DNA from: CAZRHH01 sp964599885
Lineage (GTDB): Bacteria > Chloroflexota > Dehalococcoidia > DSTF01 > JACRBR01
Direction of reading: 5' to 3'
NCBI GenBank assembly: GCA_964599885.1
Contig: CAZRHH010000058.1
Span: forward strand, 1-19,971
DNA length: 19,971 bases
This document shows, piece after piece, positions 7,104-14,143 of this stretch. Every line of letters begins with the position of its first letter. Positions within the stretch are counted from its first letter, which is position 1. A program made the position numbers and the translations under genes. A model generated the notes under the pieces. The model saw only the letters and a program-made list of their open reading frames with translations. It had not been told where the DNA came from and searched no databases.

Positions 7104-8216
7104 CTACTGGTAGAAGACGATGTCCGGCAACGGATTCAGTTCCAGCACTTCTGACTCGCTCAGCACCCGCTCATCCTGTTTCAGGAAGATGTTGTAGGAG
7201 TCCCGCTGGGCGTACGGCAGCGACGAGTAGGTCCGGTACTTTTTCGCCTTCTCCCGGATCGGGCCAAAAGCATCCATATTCAGCACCAGGTCGATGTTCT
7301 CGACACTGCGCGTCGCTTCGCCTTCAACGATCGTGTGGTCCATGTACTGGTGGACGACGATCATCTTCGGCGGCAGGTTGTGCGCCGCGATCAGGCCGGA
7401 CACGTAGTCCTGCACTTCGTTCAGTTCGTGGCCAGTCATGCTGCCCTGCGTGTAGATCGGCTGGCCGTTCGGCCCCACCGCGTACTCCGGGTCGATCGCT
7501 ACGTGTACGCGGGGATGTATCAGGAAGCGTTCGATCTTTCGCACTTCCTCGGGAATGTGCCCGCGGCCAATCTGCAAATCCAGGATCAATTGCAGGTCGT
7601 GTTCTTCGGCGAGCCGCAGATAATTCTCGACGTGATGATCATCCAGGTACCGGACATAGAGCCCGTTCCCCGTCGGTTCCGCCTGCACGAGTCCGTAAAT
7701 GACATCGATCGCGCCCACCGCGCCCCGTTCGCCGTTCAGTTTGTCGTAGATCGTCGCCTGCGCCTTCACTCGTCGCGCCGCGTCGTCCGGCTCGAACATG
7801 CCCAGAATCCCCAGGCCCGATGCGAGCGGCGTGCCGTAGAAGACGACCATCTGGTTCGCGTCCAGTAACGAGGGTCGCGCTACGGCCGTAAACGGAGGCG
7901 CCGGCGGCGATACCGCTGGCGCGGATGCGACCGGAACCGCCGCCTGTTCCGCCGCGGCCGGCGCCGTCCCGGGGGGCGCCGTTTCGGCAGCTTGCATCGT
8001 CCGTTCGGCCGTGGCGCCGTCCGGCGGCACCGCTGTCGAGGGTGCCCGTCGCTCCGCCACGACCGTTCGCATCGCGAGCTGCAGCGAGGATGCCTCGGCG
8101 GTTTCGGGATCCGGACCGTCCGCCAGCATCACAGCCAGACCCAACGCGAGAGCAGGCGTTAGGACGGCGGTAAACAGGGCGCAAGAAAGCACGGCGCGGC
8201 GGCTGGTGAACCTCAT
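7104..8216 (-). CDS. Exported protein of unknown function, TIM-barrel-like conserved domain
   Basis: A 370-aa protein with a basic N-terminus and hydrophobic signal/anchor (about 8-31), a long Ala/Pro/Thr-rich linker (about 40-115) and a conserved C-terminal domain from about 118 to 370. The domain opens with MVVFYGTPLASGLGILG and contains LQLILDLQIGRG, VHVAIDPEYAVGPNGQP, KMIVVHQYMDH and IDLVLNMDAFGP, then ends ELNPLPDIVFYQ. These alternating beta-strand and acidic-loop motifs look like a barrel with carboxylates at strand ends, as in glycoside hydrolase-like folds. I recognise the pattern as a recurrent uncharacterised bacterial family but cannot assign a reaction. GGAG lies 5 nt before ATG 8216. 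It is followed by the S11 carboxypeptidase, so a cell-envelope role is plausible (inference). Confidence 0.85.
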   Translation of the reverse strand: MRFTSRRAVLSCALFTAVLTPALALGLAVMLADGPDPETAEASSLQLAMRTVVAERRAPSTAVPPDGATAERTMQAAETAPPGTAPAAAEQAAVPVASAPAVSPPAPPFTAVARPSLLDANQMVVFYGTPLASGLGILGMFEPDDAARRVKAQATIYDKLNGERGAVGAIDVIYGLVQAEPTGNGLYVRYLDDHHVENYLRLAEEHDLQLILDLQIGRGHIPEEVRKIERFLIHPRVHVAIDPEYAVGPNGQPIYTQGSMTGHELNEVQDYVSGLIAAHNLPPKMIVVHQYMDHTIVEGEATRSVENIDLVLNMDAFGPIREKAKKYRTYSSLPYAQRDSYNIFLKQDERVLSESEVLELNPLPDIVFYQ

Positions 8217-8339
8217 GTTCGCTCCAGGCTGTCGTTGATGAATCGAAGAGCTGCGGCGGGTATGGAGGTGGTGACGCGCCGATGGTACTCGTCGCCCATC
8301 AAGGAATCAATGGATTTGTTACGAGATATTCGCCCTTGT

Positions 8340-8377
8340 GACGGTTCTGTAACACCTATAAACCGACGGTTTTGTAA
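8340..8377 (+). repeat. Direct repeat pair GACGGTTYTGTAA, candidate regulator binding site
   Basis: GACGGTTCTGTAA at 8340-8352 and GACGGTTTTGTAA at 8365-8377 differ at one base and are 25 bp apart start to start. They lie about 45-80 bp upstream of the TATAAT at 8421, where an activator would bind. The regulator is not identified. Confidence 0.5.
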
Positions 8378-8417
8378 TCCTTGCGCGCCCGTTTTTATGC
8401 GATCCTGTACCGGCAGA

Positions 8418-8426
8418 TGGTATAAT
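8418..8426 (+). promoter_or_regulatory. Extended -10 promoter (TGG-TATAAT) for the receiver gene
   Basis: A perfect TATAAT at 8421-8426 preceded by TG one base away (8418-8419), the extended -10 arrangement. No good -35 hexamer is present at 17 bp (TGCGAT), which is typical for extended -10 promoters. Transcription would start near 8433 and run to the receiver gene at 8584. Confidence 0.65.
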
Positions 8427-8583
8427 CGAGTAGGCGCTTCACTGATTAGCGACCACCGCTCTGTGTGGGTGATTGCTACGTAAACGAAACGCTGCTGCAA
8501 GCATTCCTGCGGACGATCTCTCGGATTCGCCGTCGGCTTGCCGATATAACACAGGTGGCGGGAAGCATTGAGGGGATTCCACC

Positions 8584-8979
8584 ATGCCGCACGCTGCTAC
8601 AAGGCGATCGAGCACAAGAGAAGTTGCCACGATCCCCACCGTTCTCGTCATCGATGACGACGCCGCACTCACGCGCATGCTCCGCCTCACCCTCCGCGAT
8701 GGCGGCTTCGAAGTCAGCACTGCGGCGAACGGCGCCCTCGCCCTCGACCAGATCGATGACGAGCATCTCCCCGATGCGATCGTGCTCGACCTTGAGATGC
8801 CCGTAATGGATGGCCGTTCGTTCTACCGCGCCCTCCGCGAACGCGGCATCGATGTGCCCGTCCTCGTCTTGTCCGCGTACGGCGCCCGGGGCGCCCAGCG
8901 CGAACTGGGCGCGAACGCGTATCTCAACAAACCGTTCGATCCGGAAGCCCTCGTCTCAGAGGTCCGCGAACTCATCTGA
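8584..8979 (+). CDS. CheY-like stand-alone response-regulator receiver
   Basis: A 131-aa protein with a short N-terminal extension and a complete receiver domain from about residue 19. It shows VLVIDDDAAL (acidic pocket), AIVLDLEMPVMDG (phospho-acceptor Asp), VLVLSAYG (Ser switch) and AYLNKPF (Lys). No output domain is present. GAGGGG lies about 8 nt before ATG 8584. It is the third response regulator in the window and, unlike the NarL-type one, has every canonical residue. The partner kinase is outside the window. Confidence 0.9.
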   Translation: MPHAATRRSSTREVATIPTVLVIDDDAALTRMLRLTLRDGGFEVSTAANGALALDQIDDEHLPDAIVLDLEMPVMDGRSFYRALRERGIDVPVLVLSAYGARGAQRELGANAYLNKPFDPEALVSEVRELI

Positions 8980-9269
8980 CCGCCCGCTGATCGCTCGGTT
9001 GATGCTTGTTCCCGACGCGGCGTTGATGCGTGCATCCCCTTGCAGCCCGCATCCTCCCCGCCGCCCTCCCGAGCAGCGGCGCCCGGATACCTCCGTGCCC
9101 AAGCCAGCACTGCAACCTAGCCGCGTCTGTACGACGGGCATTCCTGATTTGACGCCATTTGGGCGACCCCGTGCCGTTGGGACGTGCCTGCGAGCGAGGC
9201 ATTGCGCCGCTTTACGGCGTAGCAATCACCGCTGCGAGATACTCGGGCAGCCCCAGTTGGAGGAACAAC
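8980..9269. other. Intergenic stretch, nothing recognised
   Basis: 290 bp between the receiver gene and the zinc-ribbon membrane protein. A TTGACG occurs at 9149-9154 but no -10 follows at a usable distance. The open frame from 9159 is only an upstream extension of the next gene. Confidence 0.4.
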
Positions 9270-9968
9270 ATGTCTCACTTCACGCCGACGCTGGACATCA
9301 CCAGCCCCGAAGCTTGGCTCAGCGCCGCCCAGGTCATCGGCATCGCATTGCTGGCCTACCTGGCCATACTCTGGGTCGTTCTCTTGACCTGGACGCTGCG
9401 TGACATTCAATCACGGACCAGCGACGATGGGCTGCGGTTCATCTCCGTCGCCGTCGTCGCCGTCTTCTCGGTGCCAGGTTTGCTGCTGTACCTCGCGCTC
9501 CGCCCTCGCGAGACCGTCGCCGATGAGTACGCCCGCCGCCTCGAGACAGAGGCCTTCATGCGCGAACTCGATAAGCACCCGTCCTGCCCCGATTGCGCAC
9601 GGCCCGTCGAAGCCGCGTTCGTCGTCTGCCCGTTCTGCCGCGCCAGCCTCAGCACCGCCTGTGAAGCGTGCGGCGAGGCGGTCGACCGCAAGTGGGTGGC
9701 CTGCGCTTTCTGTGGCGTAGAGCCCCAGCGCCCCGCAGCCGCGCCTGCCAGTGTTGCCGCATCTCGGACGCCATCGCGCGTTGCACCGCGCGCCGTGCCG
9801 GTGCCTGCTCCTGCAGCGATGTCGCCGCGCATGAATCCGGACATGGCGCCCGCGACGGCCCCGCCGCTCTGGGCGACCCGGTCGCAACGGGAGCCGCAGC
9901 CGGCAGCCACATCCGCCGGCACGACGACCACTACCGCGCCGCGCCCCCGCATTCAGCCGCAGACGTAG
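9270..9968 (+). CDS. Membrane protein with a double zinc ribbon
   Basis: A 232-aa protein. Two membrane helices lie at about 18-42 and 55-77. A short acidic linker is followed by a double zinc ribbon with four CxxC pairs: C106/C109 (CPDC), C120/C123 (CPFC), C131/C134 (CEAC) and C145/C148 (CAFC). The last about 80 residues are Ala/Pro/Arg-rich and probably disordered. The ribbon resembles the DZANK type found in many uncharacterised proteins, usually for protein contacts; no enzymatic domain is visible. I chose ATG 9270, which has GGAGG 7 nt upstream; the frame stays open to 9159 but that extension has no ribosome site or similarity. A strong terminator follows. Confidence 0.85.
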   Translation: MSHFTPTLDITSPEAWLSAAQVIGIALLAYLAILWVVLLTWTLRDIQSRTSDDGLRFISVAVVAVFSVPGLLLYLALRPRETVADEYARRLETEAFMRELDKHPSCPDCARPVEAAFVVCPFCRASLSTACEACGEAVDRKWVACAFCGVEPQRPAAAPASVAASRTPSRVAPRAVPVPAPAAMSPRMNPDMAPATAPPLWATRSQREPQPAATSAGTTTTTAPRPRIQPQT

Positions 9969-9988
9969 CCAAAAGCCGCGACACCAAC

Positions 9989-10023
9989 GAAGGAGGCGCA
10001 CCAATCGGTGCGCCCCTTCTTTC
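9989..10023 (+). terminator. Rho-independent terminator after the zinc-ribbon gene
   Basis: GAAGG and GGCGCACC (9989-10002, with one bulged A at 9994) pair with GGTGCGCC and CCTTC (10007-10019) around an AATC loop. TTTCGTC follows. It stands between two convergent genes and could also stop the minus-strand aldo/keto reductase, though the T-run on that side is poorer. Confidence 0.8.
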
Positions 10024-10049
10024 GTCTCGGCTAGAAGGCTTATTGGTCG

Positions 10050-11009
10050 CTACTTCCGGTCGCTCACCGCGTCCAGTGTCGCGACCTCAGCCGCTGTGAG
10101 CGCCACATCCGGCGCCGCCAGCAAATCGGCGAGCTGGGCGCGCGTGTTCGCGCCGATGATCGGCGCCGTCACCGCCGGCCGCGTCAGCTCCCACGCCAGC
10201 GCGACCGCGGCGATCGAGACGCCCCGTGACTGCGCGATCGTATCCAGCGCGTCGACAACCGCGAATCCCTGCTCGTTCATGTACTTCTTCGCGTTCCCGG
10301 CGCGCTGGCTGTCAGGCAGCTTCTCGCCGCGGCGATACTTGCCCGTCAGAAAGCCGCCCGCCAGCGGACTGTACGGGATCATGCCGATGCCCTCGCGCTC
10401 GCACAGCGCCGCCAGCGCGTCCTCATACTCCGTCCGATGCACCAGGTTGTGGTGCGGCTGTAGCGTCGCGAACCGCGGCGACGCGCTGGCGTCAGCAGCC
10501 TTCAGTGCGTCCGCAAGCTGCCCCGCGCCGTAGTTCGATGCGCCGATGTACCGCACCTTCCCGGCGGCGATCAGTTCGCCGAATACCGTCAGCGTTTCCT
10601 CGATCGGCGTCTCATCATCCGGCCAATGGCACTGGTACAGGTCGATCGTCTCCATCTGCAGCCGTCGCAAGCTGTCGTCAACCGCCCGCGTGATGTGTGC
10701 CCGGCTCAATCCCTGGCCATCGGCGCCATCCCACATCTCGCCACGCACCTTCGTCGCCAGCACGATGCCGGTGCGGTTGTTACGCGCCCGCATCCAGCGT
10801 CCGATGATCTCCTCCGATACGCCGCCCGGGTTCCCGGCCGCCCACCGGCTATACACGTCCGCCGTATCGATGAAGTTGCCGCCCGCCTCGACGAACGCAT
10901 CCATCACCTCGAACGATGCCGCCTCGTCCGCCGTCCAGCCAAACTGCATCGTCCCCAAACACAGGTCCGATACCCAAAGATCCGTCTTCCCAAGTTGCAC
11001 AACGTTCAT
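10050..11009 (-). CDS. Aldo/keto reductase
   Basis: A 319-aa NADPH-type oxidoreductase with a TIM-barrel fold. The catalytic tetrad is complete: Asp48 and Tyr53 (FIDTADVY), Lys87 (LATKV) and His128 (YQCHWPD). Cofactor-side motifs are YIGASNY, MIPYSPLAGGFLTGKY and the C-terminal AAVALAWELTRPAVTAPIIGANTRAQLADLL. Length and order match the AKR family, which reduces aldehydes or ketones; the substrate cannot be told. The sequence begins directly with LGKTDLWVSDLCLGTMQFG, supporting ATG 11007-11009. It is divergent from the MFS gene at 11189 and ends about 27 bp before the terminator hairpin at 9989-10023. Confidence 0.95.
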   Translation of the reverse strand: MNVVQLGKTDLWVSDLCLGTMQFGWTADEAASFEVMDAFVEAGGNFIDTADVYSRWAAGNPGGVSEEIIGRWMRARNNRTGIVLATKVRGEMWDGADGQGLSRAHITRAVDDSLRRLQMETIDLYQCHWPDDETPIEETLTVFGELIAAGKVRYIGASNYGAGQLADALKAADASASPRFATLQPHHNLVHRTEYEDALAALCEREGIGMIPYSPLAGGFLTGKYRRGEKLPDSQRAGNAKKYMNEQGFAVVDALDTIAQSRGVSIAAVALAWELTRPAVTAPIIGANTRAQLADLLAAPDVALTAAEVATLDAVSDRK

Positions 11010-11142
11010 CCGAACACCCTACCACCGCCGCCCGGCACGATCACCCGAATGCGTCGTCTCGCGCAGGTGCCCTTCCTTCCAGCTTCCACCATCCAGCCTC
11101 CAGTTTCGCACCGAAGGCGACAGCGGCGACGACCGCAGCGCG

Positions 11143-11173
11143 CCTCCCGCTTTCTCGCCTCCCGCTTCTACCA
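11143..11173 (+). repeat. Pyrimidine-rich CCTCCCGCTT repeat
   Basis: Two units of CCTCCCGCTT separated by TCTCG form a strongly strand-asymmetric pyrimidine tract between the divergent AKR and MFS genes. A similar tract (TCCCGCTTCC units) stands at about 17739-17767, also between genes. Role unknown. Confidence 0.4.
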
Positions 11174-11188
11174 TCGCTACCCTAACCC

Positions 11189-12361
11189 GTGACCACACCA
11201 GCCCAATCCCCCATTGACGACGCCGACTACCGTCTCCTCCACGCCGCCGCGCTGCTCGCGTTCTTCTGCGTCGGCATGTACGCCGGCTCATTCGGTCCCG
11301 CCCTCCCCTTCATCGCCGACGACCTCGGCGTCTCGCTCGATACCGCCGGCCTCCTCCTCACGTCGCTCTTCGTCGGCTCGATCGTCGCATCCGCGAGCGT
11401 CGCCGTTGCGTTGCACGGCCGCGATGCGCGCTTGCTCACGCTGTGGGGCCTCTGCGGCACCGTGCCCGGCATCGCCATGCTTGGCCTCGCGCCGACATGG
11501 CCGCTTGCGCTCGTCGGCGGCGTCCTGCTCGGCCTCGGCGACGGGTTGATCGTCGCCGCGCTCCACATCCTCATGTGGCGCACCTCCCGCGACGTGCCCA
11601 GCGCCATGAACCGCCTCAACCTCTACTTCGCGTTCGGCGCCGTCGCCGGACCGCTCTGGGCCGGCGCCATATTCGCCACCACCGAGGAGCGCTGGATCGT
11701 CTACAGCGGCATCGCCGTACTCGGCGCCGTCGTCTTCGCACTCATGCTCGCAGCGCGCGCCCCGGCTACCGTGCTGGCGCCGGCGCCCGACGAGCAGTTC
11801 CGCCTTCCCGGCAACCCGACGGCATGGATCATGGGCGCCATCCTCTTCCTGTACGTCGGCGCCGAATTCGGTCTCGGGTCCTGGGTCTCGTCCTACGCGC
11901 GCGAAAGTGCGGATGCGGGCGTCTTCGCCGCTGCCGTCATCACTGCTGGCTACTGGGGCGCGCTGATGTGCGGCCGCGTCGTCAGCGGCATGTACTTCGC
12001 CCGCCGTAGCGATGCAAGCTGGCTGCTGCTCATCGCCGTCGGCGGCGCCGGCATCTCGAGCCTCGTGCTCGCGCTGACCACCGGTAACATCTACTTCGGC
12101 GCCGCGTCGGCGTTCGGCGCCGGCCTCTTCCTCGGACCCGTCTGGCCCGCCACCCTCGCCATCGCATCCGAAGGCACATCAGCCAACGCGACCGCAACCA
12201 CCGTCACGATGGGCAACGCCGGCGGTCTCGCCATCCCGTTCCTGCAGGGCAAGGTTTTGGTGGGCGCCGGTCCCGCCGAAGGCGTCATGGTCACCGCCGT
12301 CCTATGCGCCCTCATGCTCATCATGGTCGTCGCCTTTCGCGCGCGGCGTCCCATCGCCTGA
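11189..12361 (+). CDS. MFS transporter
   Basis: A 390-aa protein with about 12 hydrophobic helices in two groups of six, separated near residue 190-205 by a short polar loop (PAPDEQFRLPGNPTA). The first helix carries FFCVGMYAGSFGPALPFIADDLGVS, and the second half begins FLYVGAEFGLGSWVSSYARE, a pattern seen in the FucP/sugar-permease-like group of the major facilitator superfamily. The substrate cannot be assigned. The start is GTG 11189 with no Shine-Dalgarno upstream (CTACCCTAACCC), so it may be poorly or leaderlessly translated. The last 60 bp overlap the 3' end of the convergent transporter gene. Confidence 0.88.
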   Translation: MTTPAQSPIDDADYRLLHAAALLAFFCVGMYAGSFGPALPFIADDLGVSLDTAGLLLTSLFVGSIVASASVAVALHGRDARLLTLWGLCGTVPGIAMLGLAPTWPLALVGGVLLGLGDGLIVAALHILMWRTSRDVPSAMNRLNLYFAFGAVAGPLWAGAIFATTEERWIVYSGIAVLGAVVFALMLAARAPATVLAPAPDEQFRLPGNPTAWIMGAILFLYVGAEFGLGSWVSSYARESADAGVFAAAVITAGYWGALMCGRVVSGMYFARRSDASWLLLIAVGGAGISSLVLALTTGNIYFGAASAFGAGLFLGPVWPATLAIASEGTSANATATTVTMGNAGGLAIPFLQGKVLVGAGPAEGVMVTAVLCALMLIMVVAFRARRPIA

Positions 12362-13906
12362 TGGTGAGCCAATCGCGGCGTCGTCTGACAATGCGCCCGC
12401 GCCCCCATCGCTCGATCCCGCCCCTTCGTCAGGCGTCGTCACCGGCTCGTCGCTCTCGCTCCAGAACGACGCCAGCACGTCCAGCCGCGACGTCGGTGCT
12501 CCTCCGCCCAGCGATATGCTGAGCTGCACCAGCATCACCGCCAGCGCCAGCAGCACCAGCGGCGACACGATCAGGATCGCCTCGACGCTGAAATACGCCG
12601 CTGCCGCCCCAAGTGTAAGCAGCGGCACGATCGCCGTCCCGTTTTTCAGCGTGCTCTGCAGCGCGAACGCCCGTCCCTGGTACGCCAGCGGCACACGCCG
12701 GTTGATATACGTCTGTACCGATGTCGTCGTCAGCGACAACCCGAACCCGACGAACAGCGCCAGGAACCCCGCCGTCCGCAGCTTCGCGCTCAGGTCGATT
12801 CCGGCCAGCCCCAGCAGCCGTAACGGATTGATCGCATCAACAACGTCCGTCACCTCGCCGACGAACCCCAGCAGACACAGCGTCAGCGACGTGATTGCGA
12901 ACCCCGCCAGCGCCACCGGCCGCTCACCGCGCCGTCGGATCAGCGCCGGCGCCGCCAGCAGCGCCAGCGCAAGCCCAATCGCCGAGGGCCCGAACACGTA
13001 CACCGCATCCGCCGGATCCACGCCGAGCGCCGCCTGCACGTAGCGCGGCCCCAGCGTCGTCAGCACGATGTTCGCCGTGCCGGCCAGCACTGCGACGACG
13101 ATCATCGTCGCGATCGCCCGCTCGTGGATCAGCCAGTCGACCGTCGAACGCATGTTGACGTTCGGCCGGCGCCAGTTCATCCGGCGTTTCGCGTGTACCG
13201 TCGTCAGGTCGAAGACGCGGCTCGCCGCCAGCAGCAGCAGCGCCCCCGCGACGTAGAACACGACGTCGGTGCCGAACGCCCGCACCAGCACTGGCGCCAG
13301 CAACGCCGTCCCGAACGCCGTGCCAAGGTTCGACGCCAGTCCGACGAGCGACGCCGCGCTCGCCAGCTCCTCCTGCGAAGCCACGTGCGGGATCACCGAT
13401 GATTCCGTCGGCCCCGACACCTGCCCCAGCGTGTTCACCGCGAACACAAGAAACAGCACAGCCAACAGATCCGTCCCCGCGACAATCGGCACGATAAAGC
13501 ACAGCACAGCCTGCAAGTTGTAGATCGCCGCCAGCGCCACCCGCTTCGGCAGCGCGTCCGCCACAGCGCCGCCGTACAGCCCGAGCAGCGCCGCCGGCAC
13601 CAGCGCAGCCACACCCACAAGCGCCGCCTCGAACGCTGAACCGCCACCGCGCACCACCGCGATCAGCGCCCCGTACGAAAGCGACTGCTGCCCCGCATCC
13701 GACAAGAATCGAGAAGCCAGGATCTGCTGAAACCGCGGCTGCCGCGCCACCGAGGTTTCCGGCAGAAACACCCAGAACAGCCGGAATACCCGGTGCTGCC
13801 CGCGGTCCAGCAGCCCGTCCGCCCGCGCATACGCGCCATCGAAAATCTGCCGCCCCCCGGCCATCGCCCGGCGGCGCGAAGAAGGCGTCGGCGGCTCTTC
13901 ATTCAT
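12302..13906 (-). CDS. MFS transporter, MFS_3 / EntS-like exporter
   Basis: A 534-aa protein with a charged cytoplasmic N-terminus (about 1-60), about 12 membrane helices from 62 to 470 and a long acidic Ser/Gly/Asp-rich tail (about 470-534). SRFLSDAGQQSLSYGALIAVV, GLYGGAVADALPKRVALA and GPTESSVIPHVASQEEL are typical of the MFS_3/EntS-type efflux group, which exports siderophores, drugs or other small molecules. No substrate is evident and no siderophore genes are nearby. The ATG at 13906 has no ribosome site; a -10 box lies 6 nt upstream, suggesting a leaderless message. The tail is antisense to the last helix of the convergent MFS gene. Confidence 0.88.
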   Translation of the reverse strand: MNEEPPTPSSRRRAMAGGRQIFDGAYARADGLLDRGQHRVFRLFWVFLPETSVARQPRFQQILASRFLSDAGQQSLSYGALIAVVRGGGSAFEAALVGVAALVPAALLGLYGGAVADALPKRVALAAIYNLQAVLCFIVPIVAGTDLLAVLFLVFAVNTLGQVSGPTESSVIPHVASQEELASAASLVGLASNLGTAFGTALLAPVLVRAFGTDVVFYVAGALLLLAASRVFDLTTVHAKRRMNWRRPNVNMRSTVDWLIHERAIATMIVVAVLAGTANIVLTTLGPRYVQAALGVDPADAVYVFGPSAIGLALALLAAPALIRRRGERPVALAGFAITSLTLCLLGFVGEVTDVVDAINPLRLLGLAGIDLSAKLRTAGFLALFVGFGLSLTTTSVQTYINRRVPLAYQGRAFALQSTLKNGTAIVPLLTLGAAAAYFSVEAILIVSPLVLLALAVMLVQLSISLGGGAPTSRLDVLASFWSESDEPVTTPDEGAGSSDGGAGALSDDAAIGSPSGDGTPRAKGDDHDEHEGA

Positions 13907-13912
13907 CCGCCG

Positions 13913-13940
13913 AGTATAAGTGGGCTGAAGCTGGTGCTAA
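13913..13940 (-). promoter_or_regulatory. Promoter of the MFS_3 exporter, predicted leaderless
   Basis: On the minus strand, TTAGCA (13940-13935), a 16-bp spacer and TATACT (13918-13913) precede the ATG by only 6 nt, so transcription would start at about the A of the start codon. There is no Shine-Dalgarno, consistent with a leaderless transcript. Confidence 0.5.
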
Positions 13941-13974
13941 CTTGATCGCCGCGCGCGCCGCGATGACACCCAAA

Positions 13975-14009
13975 GTCCAGTAGTTCGCTCCAGAAGTAAA
14001 CTGCTGGAC
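13975..14009. promoter_or_regulatory. Inverted repeat between divergent exporter and R-M genes
   Basis: GTCCAGTAGTT (13975-13985) and AACTGCTGGAC (13999-14009) are complementary except for one G-T wobble, with 13 nt between. The dyad lies upstream of both predicted divergent promoters (exporter - and methylase +), so it is an operator candidate. It could also simply be a hairpin. No regulator gene is adjacent. Confidence 0.4.
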
Positions 14010-14085
14010 TCGGGGTATCAGGCTGGGATAGCTCTCGCAGCCCGGCGGTAGCTGGAAGTCGGGAGCAGCTTAACGGAACGATCCA

Positions 14086-14114
14086 TAGACCGATGCGCGC
14101 GTTCGCGGTAAAAT
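14086..14114 (+). promoter_or_regulatory. Promoter of the DNA methyltransferase gene
   Basis: TAGACC (14086-14091), a 17-bp spacer and TAAAAT (14109-14114). Transcription would start near 14121, leaving a leader of about 23 nt carrying AGGAG before GTG 14144. The ATG at 14093 would lie inside this promoter, another reason to prefer the GTG start. Confidence 0.5.
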
Positions 14115-14143
14115 CGAACAAATCTTCGGATCAGGAGTTACGT

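Larger units (their letters stand above)
8217..8583. other. Divergent promoter region between exported protein and receiver genes
   Basis: This 367-bp region is more AT-rich than its surroundings. It contains a clear extended -10 promoter on the plus strand and an upstream pair of direct repeats, listed separately. The stretch from the predicted start (about 8433) to the ATG at 8584 would be a leader of about 150 nt; I see no riboswitch or attenuator in it. A second TATAAC (8545-8550) lacks a partner -35. Confidence 0.5.

Noticed and set aside
9149..9177. TTGACG as promoter for the zinc-ribbon gene
   Set aside because: No -10-like hexamer at 16-18 bp.
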